From positions 496,001 to 560,000 of the forward strand of contig NZ_OY734020.1 in the NCBI RefSeq assembly GCF_963455295.1: 64,000 nt of DNA. The letters run 5' to 3'. The notes beneath the pieces are model-generated. The model searched no databases. It saw only the letters and a program-made list of their open reading frames with translations, and had not been told where the DNA came from. Position 1 is the stretch's first letter. Each line of letters starts with the position of its first letter. This DNA is from Candidatus Thiodiazotropha sp. CDECU1 (GTDB lineage: Bacteria > Pseudomonadota > Gammaproteobacteria > Chromatiales > Chromatiaceae). This document shows positions 53,913 through 63,240 of the stretch, one piece after another. The position numbers and the translations under genes are program-made.

Positions 53913-54185
53913 ATGGCACGTGTCACAGTAGAAGATTGCATGGACTATGTGGATAACCGTTTTGATCTGGTTCTGCTGGCCACAAAACGGGCGCGTCAAT
54001 TGGTGAATGGCGTTGAACCGCTGCTTCCCTGGGAGAACGACAAACCCACAGTGATGGCATTGCGCGAGATTGCTGAGGGATTGATCTCTCACCAGGATAT
54101 GGATAGGCAGGAGGCTGAGGAAGAGATGCTGGTGGATGAGGCCATGATGGATATCGATATCACTCCCATGGAGCCTGGTAAGTAA
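53913..54185 (+). CDS. rpoZ: RNA polymerase omega subunit
   Basis: A 90-residue omega subunit with the canonical [20 protein letters not shown] opening, LATKRARQL and [15 protein letters not shown]. It assists RNA polymerase assembly and forms part of a ppGpp site. The ATG at 53913 is chosen for homology and a GGAGAG site. It lies upstream of spoT, the usual order, though separated by 264 bp. Confidence 0.95.
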   Translation: MARVTVEDCMDYVDNRFDLVLLATKRARQLVNGVEPLLPWENDKPTVMALREIAEGLISHQDMDRQEAEEEMLVDEAMMDIDITPMEPGK

Positions 54186-54449
54186 TTACCCTGTCGCTCC
54201 TGCCATAACCGTTTCCGACCGGCAGCCCAGGGCTGCCGCACCCGACTCTCACACCGACAACATCAACCCTTGCAACTCAAGGTTGAATAGGCACAGAATT
54301 CCCCCTATTACTGAGTCTGCTTCTTGACCCGTCAGGGCTGTTGAGGGAAGCTGCATTCGATCCCCTATGGTAAGTCCCGGATTCAGGCCAAATCGATTGA
54401 TATCACAGGCTGACCATAAGGCAGGGCTAACCAGGCACTGGAGAGGTGA
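54186..54449. other. rpoZ-spoT spacer with two hairpins
   Basis: The spacer holds a perfect 9-1-9 palindrome at 54220-54238 (CGGCAGCCC-A-GGGCTGCCG) and a bulged hairpin at 54263-54286 (TCAACCCTTG against CAAGGTTGA). Neither has a following T run, so a standard terminator is not indicated. Confidence 0.55.
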
Positions 54450-56621
54450 ATGAACAATCCCTTAGGCATATTGGAAGATGATCAGGATGCCCCGCGTTTC
54501 CTGATCAGCGACCTGTGTGCCTATCTCGAGTCTTACCTCTCACCCGACCATATCCGGGAGGTCTATCGAGCCTATCTGTTCGGCGCTGAGGCCCATGTGG
54601 GACAGCATCGCAAGACCGGCGAGCCCTATATCTATCACCCGGTTGCTGTGGCACGCATTCTGGCGGATATGCGGATGGACTATAAGTGTCTGATGGCGGC
54701 CATTCTGCATGACGTCATTGAGGATACCCCCACCGCCAAGGAGCAGCTCGCGGATACATTTGACGCTGAGATCGCGGAACTGGTCGATGGGGTGAGTAAG
54801 CTCTCAAAGATCGACTTCAACTCCCAAGCGGAGGCCCAGGCCGCCAGTCTGCGCAAGATGTTACTGGCGATGACCAAGGATATCCGGGTGATTCTGATCA
54901 AGCTTGCGGACCGCTTGCACAACATGCGTACCCTGGGAGTGATGAAACCGGAAAAATCACGCCGTATCGCAAAAGAAACCCTGGATATCTTCGCCCCCAT
55001 CGCCAATCGGCTGGGTATCAACAGCATGCGCCTGGAGCTGGAGGAGCTGGGCTTCGCCGCTTACTGGCCGATGCGTTACCGGGCCCTGAAGAGCGCCGTT
55101 ACCGATGCCCGAGGACATCACCGGGAGTTGGTGGAGAATGTGGAGTCGGTGATCCGCGCCCGGATTGAACAGGAAGATATGAGGGGGCAGGTATTCGGAC
55201 GCCAGAAACATCTCTACAGCATCTATAAAAAGATGCTGAAGAAAAAGGTGAGCTTTTCCGAGGTTGTGGATGTGTTCGCCTTTCGTATCGTGGTGGATTT
55301 GGTGGATACCTGCTATCGCGTGCTCGGTGCCGTACACAATCTCTATAAACCGATGCCGGGACGCTTCAAGGACTATATCGCGATACCCAAGGCAAATGGT
55401 TACCAGTCCCTGCACACAGTGCTTTTCGGACCCCAGGGTATCCCCATCGAGATCCAGATTCGCACCGAGGAGATGGATAAACTGGCCGAATCGGGTATTG
55501 CCGCCCACTGGATGTACAAGACCGGTGAGGCAAGTGGCCAATGGGTCAAGTCCCGTGCCTCGGACTGGCTGCAAAATCTGTTGGAGATGCAGCAGGGTGT
55601 CGGGGACTCGGTGGAATTCCTCGAACATGTCAAGGTCGACCTGTTTCCCGACGAGGTTTACGTGTTCACCCCGCGGGGACGCATCATGGTTCTGCCAAAA
55701 GGTTCTACCGTGGTCGATTTCGCCTACAGCGTACACACCGATGTAGGCAATACTTGTGTTGCCGCGCGAGTTGACCGGCGCTTGGTGCCGTTGCGCACCC
55801 GTCTGCACAATGGTCAGACCGTGGAGATTATCAACTCCGAAACCGCAGGACCGAGTCCGGCCTGGCTCAACTTCGTGGTAACCGGTAAGGCGCGTGCCAA
55901 TATCCGCTCCTATTTGAAAAACCTGAAGACCCAGGAGGCGGTCAACCTGGGGAGACGTCTGTTGGAGCGGGAACTCAGTCTATTATCACTGACCCTCGAT
56001 CAGGTAGATCCTGAAAGGATAGATCAGATATTGAGTGAGTTCCGACTGGAACAACCCGACGATCTGCTGGCGGGGATAGCCCTTGGCAACCATATGCCGA
56101 TGTTGCTTGCCCGCCGGTTGGCAGGAGAGGAGTTGGCGCCGCAAAGCAACGAATCCACCCCACAGCAGGAGATCCCTGCCGGCTCGCTGGCCATCAAAGG
56201 CACAGAAGGGATGGTGGTGAACTTCGCCAAGTGCTGTCGTCCCATTCCTGACGATGCCATAGTCGGTGTCTTCAATCCCGGTAAGGGCATCGTCATACAT
56301 CGGCAGGGCTGTCCAAATCTCGGGGACTATAAAAAGCACGGCCACAAGTGGATCGAGGCGGAGTGGGAGGCGGATGTGGCTGGGGAGTTCGCCACGATGA
56401 TACGGGTCGAATCCGGCAATCAAAGAGGCGTGCTGGCCTCCGTGGCCTCGGTTATTTCCCAACAGGGTTCAAATATTGAGCATGTAGGCTCTGAAGAAAG
56501 GGATGGACTCTCGTCCACCCTTGTCTTCGTCATTACGGTGAAGAATCGTAAGCATCTGGCGAAAATTCTGCGCCATGTGCGCTCCCTGCCTTCGATCATG
56601 CGCATCAACAGAATCAAATAA
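54450..56621 (+). CDS. spoT: Bifunctional (p)ppGpp synthetase/hydrolase
   Basis: A 723-residue Rel/SpoT protein: an HD hydrolase domain with H87-D88 in ILHDVIEDTP, a synthetase domain at ~235-345 (HLYSIYKKM and RFKDYIAIPKANGYQSLHT), a TGS domain at ~395-455 (VYVFTPRGRIMVLPKGSTVVDFAY), and C-terminal helical, zinc-finger and ACT domains (FAKCCRPIPDDAIVG, MIRVESGNQRGVLASVASVI). It sets alarmone levels under starvation. It is followed by ridA and recG, a common gammaproteobacterial arrangement. Confidence 0.95.
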   Translation: MNNPLGILEDDQDAPRFLISDLCAYLESYLSPDHIREVYRAYLFGAEAHVGQHRKTGEPYIYHPVAVARILADMRMDYKCLMAAILHDVIEDTPTAKEQLADTFDAEIAELVDGVSKLSKIDFNSQAEAQAASLRKMLLAMTKDIRVILIKLADRLHNMRTLGVMKPEKSRRIAKETLDIFAPIANRLGINSMRLELEELGFAAYWPMRYRALKSAVTDARGHHRELVENVESVIRARIEQEDMRGQVFGRQKHLYSIYKKMLKKKVSFSEVVDVFAFRIVVDLVDTCYRVLGAVHNLYKPMPGRFKDYIAIPKANGYQSLHTVLFGPQGIPIEIQIRTEEMDKLAESGIAAHWMYKTGEASGQWVKSRASDWLQNLLEMQQGVGDSVEFLEHVKVDLFPDEVYVFTPRGRIMVLPKGSTVVDFAYSVHTDVGNTCVAARVDRRLVPLRTRLHNGQTVEIINSETAGPSPAWLNFVVTGKARANIRSYLKNLKTQEAVNLGRRLLERELSLLSLTLDQVDPERIDQILSEFRLEQPDDLLAGIALGNHMPMLLARRLAGEELAPQSNESTPQQEIPAGSLAIKGTEGMVVNFAKCCRPIPDDAIVGVFNPGKGIVIHRQGCPNLGDYKKHGHKWIEAEWEADVAGEFATMIRVESGNQRGVLASVASVISQQGSNIEHVGSEERDGLSSTLVFVITVKNRKHLAKILRHVRSLPSIMRINRIK

Positions 56622-56744
56622 TAATTGTGAATTTTGAATTGATTTGTGTGTGCTTCGCACACCTTTGTCAGAGATTAAAAAGTGTGAGCCTTGCGAACAC
56701 AACAATAATTCAACATTCAAAATTAACCAAACCAGGAGCTGAAC
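56622..56744. repeat. AT-rich inverted-repeat element between spoT and ridA
   Basis: The outer arms are AATTGTGAATTTTGAATT on the left and AATTCAACATTCAAAATT on the right, and the inner arms are GTGTGTGCTTCGCACAC (56646-56662) and GTGAGCCTTGCGAACAC (56684-56700). The layout resembles the elements at 46063-46320 and 58545-58675. The ridA ribosome-binding site AGGAG follows. Confidence 0.6.
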
Positions 56745-57128
56745 ATGAGCCGTGAAATCATCCGCACCGATCAGGCCCCGCAGGCCATAGGTACCTACTC
56801 CCAGGGGGTCAAGGTTGGCGCCACAGTCTACCTATCAGGTCAGATACCACTGGTGCCTGAGACCATGCAGATGGTGGATGGAGATGTTGAGCAGCAGATC
56901 CGTCGTGTTTTCGATAATCTTCAGGCGGTAGCCATGGCTGCAGGCGGCAGTCTGGCCGATGTTGTAAAGCTGAATGTATTCCTCACCAACCTGGGAGACT
57001 TTCCAGTGGTGAATCAGGTGATGGCGGAATATTTCTCGGAACCCTATCCGGCCAGGGCCGCTATCGGGGTGGTGGCCTTGCCAAAGGATGCGGCTGTGGA
57101 GATGGATGCGATTATGCAGTTTGGGTGA
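56745..57128 (+). CDS. ridA: RidA family 2-iminoacid deaminase
   Basis: A 127-residue RidA/YjgF protein with the [20 protein letters not shown] opening, the catalytic Arg in [11 protein letters not shown] and the terminal VEMDAIMQ motif. It hydrolyses reactive enamine/imine intermediates from PLP enzymes. It lies downstream of spoT, separated by a 123-bp repeat element. Confidence 0.93.
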   Translation: MSREIIRTDQAPQAIGTYSQGVKVGATVYLSGQIPLVPETMQMVDGDVEQQIRRVFDNLQAVAMAAGGSLADVVKLNVFLTNLGDFPVVNQVMAEYFSEPYPARAAIGVVALPKDAAVEMDAIMQFG

Positions 57129-57224
57129 TGAATCGTGAATTTCGCCTATGATTAGCATCATATGGCGACAGTTCCACCAAGATTGAGCTGCTTGCCTGTG
57201 GGAGCTACAGCTAAGGTAGGTGAG

Positions 57225-57980
57225 ATGGATAGACAGTTCGAACAGATGATGCAGGTAAATATCCAGGGGCGGGTGTTTATAATCTGCCAGGCCCATGGTG
57301 TCACGGATCCAACCATCATCGGGTACTACACGGATATTATGCACCAGGCGATTAGCGCTATGCTCCATGATGAGAGCACACCCGCCGATTTCCACCAACT
57401 GCTCAACCAGCAGGCTGAATGGTTGGAGTCAGAAATCGGCCAAGTCAGTGACCCCGCTGAAAGTGAAGAGTCGAGTGCCGCATCTGATGAAAACGAGGAT
57501 GATGAGGTTGATAGCGACGAGCAAGCGCCAAAAATATTGAATGCCAACAAGAAGGCCACCGGTTATGTGCCAGATGCCAAGTCGATGCCGGAGCGCCTCA
57601 AGGATCTACGCTCGGATATGGAATACTTGATTTTGAATGACTGCGTGACCCTTAAGCTGGTATCCCCCAATCAGGCCAAGAAGTTGAAGCATGGATTGGT
57701 CGGCAAGATCCCGGAAAAGGCTGAAGAAGAGGTGGTCGCCCTACTGCGCAACGCCCTGCACGCGCAGATACGCAAGTTTATTCGAAAGCACAACGGTGGT
57801 CCCTGGGCAACAGCCACACTACAGACAGAGATACGTATGGATATCACCCGTACGCGATCTGTACGCTCACTGGTCTCTCTCTCCCGGCAGCTTTTGGAGG
57901 AACGGGAGGAGTGGTTGTTAAAAACCAAGAACAGTCTCACCGGTCGCTTCTTCGGCGGTAAGGTGAAAATGGATAAATAA
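57225..57980 (+). CDS. Hypothetical acidic cytosolic protein
   Basis: A 251-residue protein with no membrane segment. The N-terminal part (~1-75) is helical; residues ~80-105 are a low-complexity acidic linker rich in Ser, Asp and Glu; the C-terminal part (~110-251) is basic and helical, with PERLKDLRSDMEYLILNDCV and a SLSRQLLEEREEWLLK segment suggesting protein interaction. ATG 57225 is preferred for its AAGGTAGG site over an upstream ATG at 57162. I do not recognise the family. Confidence 0.6.
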   Translation: MDRQFEQMMQVNIQGRVFIICQAHGVTDPTIIGYYTDIMHQAISAMLHDESTPADFHQLLNQQAEWLESEIGQVSDPAESEESSAASDENEDDEVDSDEQAPKILNANKKATGYVPDAKSMPERLKDLRSDMEYLILNDCVTLKLVSPNQAKKLKHGLVGKIPEKAEEEVVALLRNALHAQIRKFIRKHNGGPWATATLQTEIRMDITRTRSVRSLVSLSRQLLEEREEWLLKTKNSLTGRFFGGKVKMDK

Positions 57981-58004
57981 CAGCTTTTTTACAAGTAGAA
58001 CTCA

Positions 58005-58544
58005 ATGGGTAAACAATACGATCAGATCAGCGATAAACATATCGATTTTATCATTCGACAACAGCTCTTCTTTGTTGCCACCGGGACGAGTGAAGGGCGG
58101 ATCAATCTCTCACCCAAGGGATTGGACAGTCTGCGTATCATAGATCCCCAGCAACTGGTATGGCTCAATCTCACCGGGAGCGGGAATGAAACGGCAACCC
58201 ACCTGATGGAAGATGGGCGCATGACCTTGATGTTCTGTGCCTTCGAGGGGGATCCCAAGATTCTCAGGCTGTATGGCAAGGCAACCAGTCATCACGAAGG
58301 GAGTGAAGTCTGGGATGCCCATATCGGTCGTTTCCCGCTACTGCCGGGAGCCCGGCAGATTATCCTCATGGAGGTGGACCTGGTCGCGACTTCCTGCGGC
58401 TTTGGTGTGCCGTTGTTTGACTATCTAGGACAGCGTGATGCACTTGTGGAGTGGGCCGAGAATAAAGGCGAAAAGGGTGTCAAAGAGTTCAGGGAGAGAC
58501 GCAATAGAGTGAGCCTCGATGGCAAGCCCACGGATCTGGCTTAA
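58005..58544 (+). CDS. Pyridoxamine 5'-phosphate oxidase-like flavoprotein
   Basis: A 179-residue split-barrel protein: FFVATGTSEGRINLSPKGL, VWLNLTGSGNETATHLMEDG and MTLMFCAFEGDPKILRLYG are typical of the PNPOx-like FMN-binding family. It lacks the C-terminal PNPOx dimerisation domain, so it is a general FMN reductase-like member and not PdxH. It begins 24 bp after the hypothetical gene and may be co-transcribed. Confidence 0.82.
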   Translation: MGKQYDQISDKHIDFIIRQQLFFVATGTSEGRINLSPKGLDSLRIIDPQQLVWLNLTGSGNETATHLMEDGRMTLMFCAFEGDPKILRLYGKATSHHEGSEVWDAHIGRFPLLPGARQIILMEVDLVATSCGFGVPLFDYLGQRDALVEWAENKGEKGVKEFRERRNRVSLDGKPTDLA

Positions 58545-58673
58545 GAGTTTTTAGTTTTTAGTTATTAGTTATCGGGGCCAGATTTGTGGCGCATGAGAAT
58601 TGGGATGAGTGGAGCTAAAGAATCGTGAGCGAAGCGAACCCATCCACTCAAAACTCAAAACTCATAGTTGTAT
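58545..58673. repeat. AT-rich inverted-repeat element between PNPOx-like and YjbQ genes
   Basis: GAGTTTTTAGTTTTTAGTT at the left faces ACTCAAAACTCAAAACTC at the right, with GTGAGCGAAGCGAAC (58625-58639) just inside the right arm. The same GTGAGCrAAGCGAA core followed by ACTAAAAACT-type units occurs at 46269-46320. It sits between convergent genes and may also act as a bidirectional terminator because T runs follow both arms. Confidence 0.6.
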
Positions 58674-59090
58674 CTATTCTCCATATAGGGTGATCGTCAC
58701 CTTGCGCTGGTGAGGATGGGTGCGATGCTCCCACAAATAGATCCCCTGCCATGTCCCCAGGGCAGGTCTGCCGTGGCTGATCGGCAGGCTCAAATCCATA
58801 CTGGTCAGAATTGAGCGAACATGGGCAGGCATGTCGTCAGGCCCCTCGAGGGTGTGATCGAATAACGGATCCCCATCCGGTACCAGGCGGGCCATGATCC
58901 GCTCCAGATCGGAACGCACGCTGGGGTCGGCATTTTCACACAGAATCAGTGAAGCGCTGGTGTGCTGGATGAAGAGTTGGCAGATTCCTGTCTGCAGTCC
59001 GGCACGGGTGATGACTTCCGCCACCTGGTCGGTGATGTTGTAGGTGCTGCGTCCCCGGGTCTGAATCTGTAACTGTTCCTGGATCACCAT
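58674..59090 (-). CDS. yjbQ: YjbQ (UPF0047) family protein
   Basis: A 138-residue protein of exact family length from ATG 59090. Conserved features are the NITDQVAEVITRAGLQTGICQLFIQHT segment with its His, ENADPSVRSDLERI and HGRPALGTWQGIYLWEHRT. Members show weak thiamine-phosphate synthase activity; the physiological role is uncertain. It is divergent from recG. Confidence 0.9.
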   Translation of the reverse strand: MVIQEQLQIQTRGRSTYNITDQVAEVITRAGLQTGICQLFIQHTSASLILCENADPSVRSDLERIMARLVPDGDPLFDHTLEGPDDMPAHVRSILTSMDLSLPISHGRPALGTWQGIYLWEHRTHPHQRKVTITLYGE

Positions 59091-59159
59091 CTTTGCCTTT
59101 CTCCCATCTGTTCTGGCATGCTGTGGTAGAGCTGAATAGTACAACGAAAGCGAGTCCCA

Positions 59160-61262
59160 TTGATAAAGGAAAGTGCATCGAAGAGTCTGGCCGAACAGCC
59201 CGTTACGGTATTGAAAGGGGTCGGGGCAAGGAGTGCCGAAAAACTCGCCAGATTGGGCATTGTGAGCCTGCAGGATCTACTGTTCCATCTGCCGTTACGC
59301 TATCAGGACCGTACCCGGATTCAGCCTATCGGCAGCTTGCGACGAGGTGATCAGGTGGTCATCGAGGGTGAGATCGACCTGGCGGAGATCAAGTACGGGC
59401 GCCGCCGTTCATTGATGGTGCACCTCGCCGATGGTACAGGTAGCCTGTTTCTGCGGTTTTTCTATTTCAGCAATGCTCAGCGGCAAGCATTGAATCGTGG
59501 CGTTCGGCTGCGCTGTTTTGGTGAAGTACGCAACGGCCCCCACAGTCTGGAGATGGTCCATCCCGAGTATCAGCGTATCGATCCGGATCAACCGATGGCA
59601 GTGGAGAGCTCGTTGACGCCAATCTACCCCACTACCGAGGGGGTGCATCAGTTGACCCTGCGTGGTCTCATGCAACAGGCCCTGGAGAGGCTGCAACGGG
59701 AGCCGGAGGGGTTGGTCGAGTGGCTGCCCCCATCGATATTGGCGCGTTTCCCTGAATTGAACCTGGCACAGGCAGTCGGTTTTCTCCACTCTCCCCCTCC
59801 CGATGCCGATCAGCAGCTGCTGCTGGCCGGGATCCATCCGGCACAGCAGCGTCTCTCCTACGAGGAACTGCTGGCCCATCAGATCAGCCTGCGCAGTATG
59901 CGGGCTCAGCATCAAAGTATTGGTGCCACCCTTTTCAAATCGGAGCATGGCCTGAAGCAGGCATTTCTGGCGGCCCTGCCCTTCCAGTTGACCTCAGCCC
60001 AGGCTCGGGTGGTGGCGGAGATCGAGTGGGATCTGGAGCGCTCCCAGCCGATGCAGCGTCTGGTACAGGGTGATGTGGGTTCGGGTAAGACCGTGGTCAG
60101 TGCCATGGCGGCACTGCAGGCCATCGCTGCCGGCAGTCAGGTGGCGTTGATGGCCCCTACGGAGCTGCTGGCGGAACAGCATCTGCGTAACTTTTCTCAA
60201 TGGCTGCGGCCGTTGGGGATCGACATCGGCTGGCTCACCGGGCGACTCAAGGGACGTCCACGGGACGCGGTAGTCGAACGGATAGCCTCGGGAGAGATAC
60301 AGTTGGCGGTGGGTACCCATGCCCTGTTTCAACAGGATGTGGTGTTCAATGATCTCGGTTTGGTGGTCATCGACGAGCAGCATCGCTTCGGTGTCCATCA
60401 ACGGCTGGCGTTGCGCGAGAAGGGCAACAGAAAGGGACATACACCCCATCAACTGATCATGACCGCCACACCGATCCCGCGTACCTTGGCGATGACTGCC
60501 TATGCCGACCTCGATCTGTCGGTTATCGATGTTCTTCCGCCAGGGCGTAAGCCGGTCGTCACAGCGGTGATATCCGAGGCCAGGCGCGATGCGGTGGTTG
60601 AACGGGTTCGAGCCGCCTGTGCAGAGGGACGCCAGGCCTATTGGGTCTGTACCCTGATCGAGGAGTCGGAGGTGTTGCAGTGCCAGGCCGCGGAGGATAC
60701 GGCCCGACTCCTGGCGGAGGCGCTGCCGGAGTTGAAGGTGGCACTGGTGCATGGCCGGGTAAAGCAGGAGGAGAAGGAGCGTGTGATGCAGGATTTTCAA
60801 TCCGGTGCAGTCGACCTGATGGTGGCCACCACGGTGATTGAAGTGGGGGTGGACGTGCCCAATGCGAGCCTGATGATTATCGAAAATCCCGAGCGCCTGG
60901 GATTGGCGCAACTGCATCAGCTGCGGGGCAGGGTAGGTCGCGGCAGTGCAGAGAGTCACTGCGTTCTGATGTACCATGCACCGCTCTCGGCCAACGCCAA
61001 ACAGCGTCTGGCGATTCTGCGTGAGACCAGCGATGGCTTTGTCATCGCGCAGAAAGACCTGGAGATGCGGGGGCCAGGTGAGGTATTGGGTACCCGCCAG
61101 ACCGGTGAGATGCAGCTGAGAATCGCTGACCTGGTCAGGGATCAGGGGATGCTCGACGAGGTACGGGAGGCGGCGGAGATGTTACTGCATCGCTACCCTG
61201 ATGCGGCTGCCCAGTTGGTCAATCGTTGGTTGGGGGAACGTGTCGAGTATGTCAAGGCTTAG
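59160..61262 (+). CDS. recG: ATP-dependent DNA helicase RecG
   Basis: A 700-residue helicase: a wedge/OB domain at ~50-165, RecA-like helicase domains with Walker A GDVGSGKT at 304-311 and DEQH at 405-408, motif III TATPIPRTLA, and a C-terminal domain with LRGRVGRGSAESHCVL. It regresses stalled replication forks and branch-migrates Holliday junctions. The start is TTG at 59160, since no ATG or GTG gives a better N-terminus. Confidence 0.95.
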   Translation: MIKESASKSLAEQPVTVLKGVGARSAEKLARLGIVSLQDLLFHLPLRYQDRTRIQPIGSLRRGDQVVIEGEIDLAEIKYGRRRSLMVHLADGTGSLFLRFFYFSNAQRQALNRGVRLRCFGEVRNGPHSLEMVHPEYQRIDPDQPMAVESSLTPIYPTTEGVHQLTLRGLMQQALERLQREPEGLVEWLPPSILARFPELNLAQAVGFLHSPPPDADQQLLLAGIHPAQQRLSYEELLAHQISLRSMRAQHQSIGATLFKSEHGLKQAFLAALPFQLTSAQARVVAEIEWDLERSQPMQRLVQGDVGSGKTVVSAMAALQAIAAGSQVALMAPTELLAEQHLRNFSQWLRPLGIDIGWLTGRLKGRPRDAVVERIASGEIQLAVGTHALFQQDVVFNDLGLVVIDEQHRFGVHQRLALREKGNRKGHTPHQLIMTATPIPRTLAMTAYADLDLSVIDVLPPGRKPVVTAVISEARRDAVVERVRAACAEGRQAYWVCTLIEESEVLQCQAAEDTARLLAEALPELKVALVHGRVKQEEKERVMQDFQSGAVDLMVATTVIEVGVDVPNASLMIIENPERLGLAQLHQLRGRVGRGSAESHCVLMYHAPLSANAKQRLAILRETSDGFVIAQKDLEMRGPGEVLGTRQTGEMQLRIADLVRDQGMLDEVREAAEMLLHRYPDAAAQLVNRWLGERVEYVKA

Positions 61263-61342
61263 CCCGTCTTAGCCGCGGCGCCTGAATTTCTTCACTCGAT
61301 CCTAGGGTGTGCGATAATAAGCATTTTTCGGGATAACTTGGT

Positions 61343-61927
61343 TTGAGTCAGCAGAGAAGCAGCAGCACTAACCCTGAGCCGAATTGGTGCGATTGGCGTC
61401 AACGTTCGCACACGAAGATACCGCCGTTAGTGGCTTCCTGGCTGGGTGATAGGGGTTCGTTGACGCAGCGTGTCATCCAGTGTTGCGCTGCTGGCGAGTT
61501 CAGGGTGCGCCTGTTACATCAGGGTTGGGGAACTCCCCTCACCAGTGAATGCCGTATATTGAGGATGCGCCGGGGAATGGTGGCCCTGGTGCGGGATGTG
61601 GAGTTGCAATGTGATAACAGCCCATGGGTTTTTGCCCGCACCCTGATACCGATCTCAAGTCTCAAAGGGGCGGCGCAACGGCTCACCCAGTTGGGGGAGA
61701 AACCCTTGGGTGCGGTGCTCTTTTCCGATCCCAAGGTGGTTCGGGGGGCAACCCAGATCGCGCAGTTGCTGCCGAGACAGCCTCTATTCGAAACGGCCTG
61801 CAATAATCTGCGGGATAAACCGGATCATCTTTGGGGACGACGCACCCTGTTTTATGTAGAGAAAAAGCCATTGCTGGTAAATGAGATTTTTCTCCCCACC
61901 CTGCCACTCAAGGGAGGTTGCAGCTGA
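61343..61927 (+). CDS. ubiC: Chorismate lyase
   Basis: A 194-residue chorismate pyruvate-lyase making 4-hydroxybenzoate for ubiquinone. Family landmarks are SWLGDRGSLTQRVIQ, REVEL-like VALVRDVEL, WVFARTLIP with the active-site Arg, and GRRTLFYVEKKPLLVNEIFLP. The start is TTG at 61343. Its TGA overlaps the ubiA ATG, so the two ubiquinone steps are translationally coupled. Confidence 0.92.
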   Translation: MSQQRSSSTNPEPNWCDWRQRSHTKIPPLVASWLGDRGSLTQRVIQCCAAGEFRVRLLHQGWGTPLTSECRILRMRRGMVALVRDVELQCDNSPWVFARTLIPISSLKGAAQRLTQLGEKPLGAVLFSDPKVVRGATQIAQLLPRQPLFETACNNLRDKPDHLWGRRTLFYVEKKPLLVNEIFLPTLPLKGGCS

Positions 61928-62835
61928 TGACCAGTCAACAGGTTGACATGATGCCTCCCGATGCCGGTCCAGTGGACTGGTTGGAGCGTCTGCGCCGCTA
62001 TGCCCTGTTGGTGCGGTTGAATCGCCCCATCGGTATTCTGCTGCTGATGTGGCCCACCTTGTGGGCGCTGTGGATTGCCGGTGAGGGCTCACCTGCCTGG
62101 CATATCGTGGTGGTGTTTGTCGCCGGGGTGGCGTTGATGCGATCCGCCGGCTGCGCTATCAACGACTATGCCGATCGCGATTTTGACGCCCATGTGGCGC
62201 GCACACAAGGCCGGCCCATCGCCACTGGCCTGGTCACGCCAGGTGAGGCGCTGGGGGTCTTTGTCGCGCTCTCCCTGATAGCGGCCTCACTGCTGATTTT
62301 TCTCAATTGGCCAACCCGCTATATGTCACTGGTGGCGCTGTTGCTGACTGGGGTATACCCCTTCATGAAACGCTATACCCACCTGCCTCAGGTCGTGTTG
62401 GGTGCCGCATTCGGTTGGGCGGTACCGATGGCCTTCATGGCCCTGAACGAAACCGTAGCACCGGTCGCCTGGCTGATATTCTGCGCCGCCCTGATCTGGG
62501 CGTTGATCTATGACACTCAATACGCCATGGTGGATCGGGAGGACGATATCAGGATCGGGGTCAAGTCGAGTGCGATCCTGTTTGGCAGCCACGACAGGCT
62601 GATGATCGGACTGCTGCAAGTGACCATGATAGGGTTACTGCTGGTGATTGGCGTCCTGGTTGAAAGGGGAGCCATCTACTATGTGGGGGTGGTGCTGGGC
62701 AGTGGGTTGTTTGCCTATCAGCAGTGGCTGATTCGGGCCAGGGAACCCAAGGCCTGCTTTGACGCCTTCCTCAACAACAACCAATTCGGCATGGTGATCT
62801 TCATCGGTCTCGTGATCGACTATCTGGTGACTTAG
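61927..62835 (+). CDS. ubiA: 4-hydroxybenzoate polyprenyltransferase
   Basis: A 302-residue integral membrane prenyltransferase with Asp-rich motif NDYADRDFD at 79-87 and a second YDTQYAMVDREDD near 195-207. RLNRPIGILLLMWPTLWAL is the standard N-terminal segment. It attaches the polyprenyl tail to 4-hydroxybenzoate in ubiquinone synthesis. ATG 61927 overlaps the ubiC stop (TGATG) and has GGAGG 8 bp upstream. Confidence 0.95.
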   Translation: MTSQQVDMMPPDAGPVDWLERLRRYALLVRLNRPIGILLLMWPTLWALWIAGEGSPAWHIVVVFVAGVALMRSAGCAINDYADRDFDAHVARTQGRPIATGLVTPGEALGVFVALSLIAASLLIFLNWPTRYMSLVALLLTGVYPFMKRYTHLPQVVLGAAFGWAVPMAFMALNETVAPVAWLIFCAALIWALIYDTQYAMVDREDDIRIGVKSSAILFGSHDRLMIGLLQVTMIGLLLVIGVLVERGAIYYVGVVLGSGLFAYQQWLIRAREPKACFDAFLNNNQFGMVIFIGLVIDYLVT

Positions 62836-62838
62836 GAT

Positions 62839-63231
62839 TTATTGCGTCTGCATGCATTGTTGAACAACGATCTTGTTATAGGATGCCGCGTACTCCGCTG
62901 CGCGCTGGATGAGAAGTAGATGGGTTTCGCCAAACACAGTGTCGGTGGAGCCTTCTAAATAGCGGATCCCGCAGATACTCTTGGCCTTGGATAGCAACTC
63001 CGGTTGTATGCCGGGTATGCTGGTCGAGCGGGAGGCCATGGCCATCAAACGTTTGTCGCCCTTTTCCAGTGCCTGTGCCGCATGCTTGTTCGGATCGGCA
63101 TCCTTTACCCATAACAGGGATTCCACGGCTTTTTTCTCTTCAGGGGAGAGTTGACTCATATCGATACCCTCCATCTCCTGGCAAGCGCTGAGTAAGTAGG
63201 CAAAAAAAAGCAGAAATATGATTGGCTTCAC
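62839..63231 (-). CDS. Small lipoprotein
   Basis: A 130-residue product with lipobox LLSAC at ~13-17. The mature part is helical and includes IDMSQLSPEEKKAVESLLW and LLLIQRAAEYAASYNKIV, plus two more Cys (KSICGIRYL and QQCMQ). No family recognised. It sits 9 bp after the rhombosortase gene and could be co-transcribed with it. Confidence 0.6.
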   Translation of the reverse strand: MKPIIFLLFFAYLLSACQEMEGIDMSQLSPEEKKAVESLLWVKDADPNKHAAQALEKGDKRLMAMASRSTSIPGIQPELLSKAKSICGIRYLEGSTDTVFGETHLLLIQRAAEYAASYNKIVVQQCMQTQ

Positions 63232-63240
63232 TCGGTTTCC

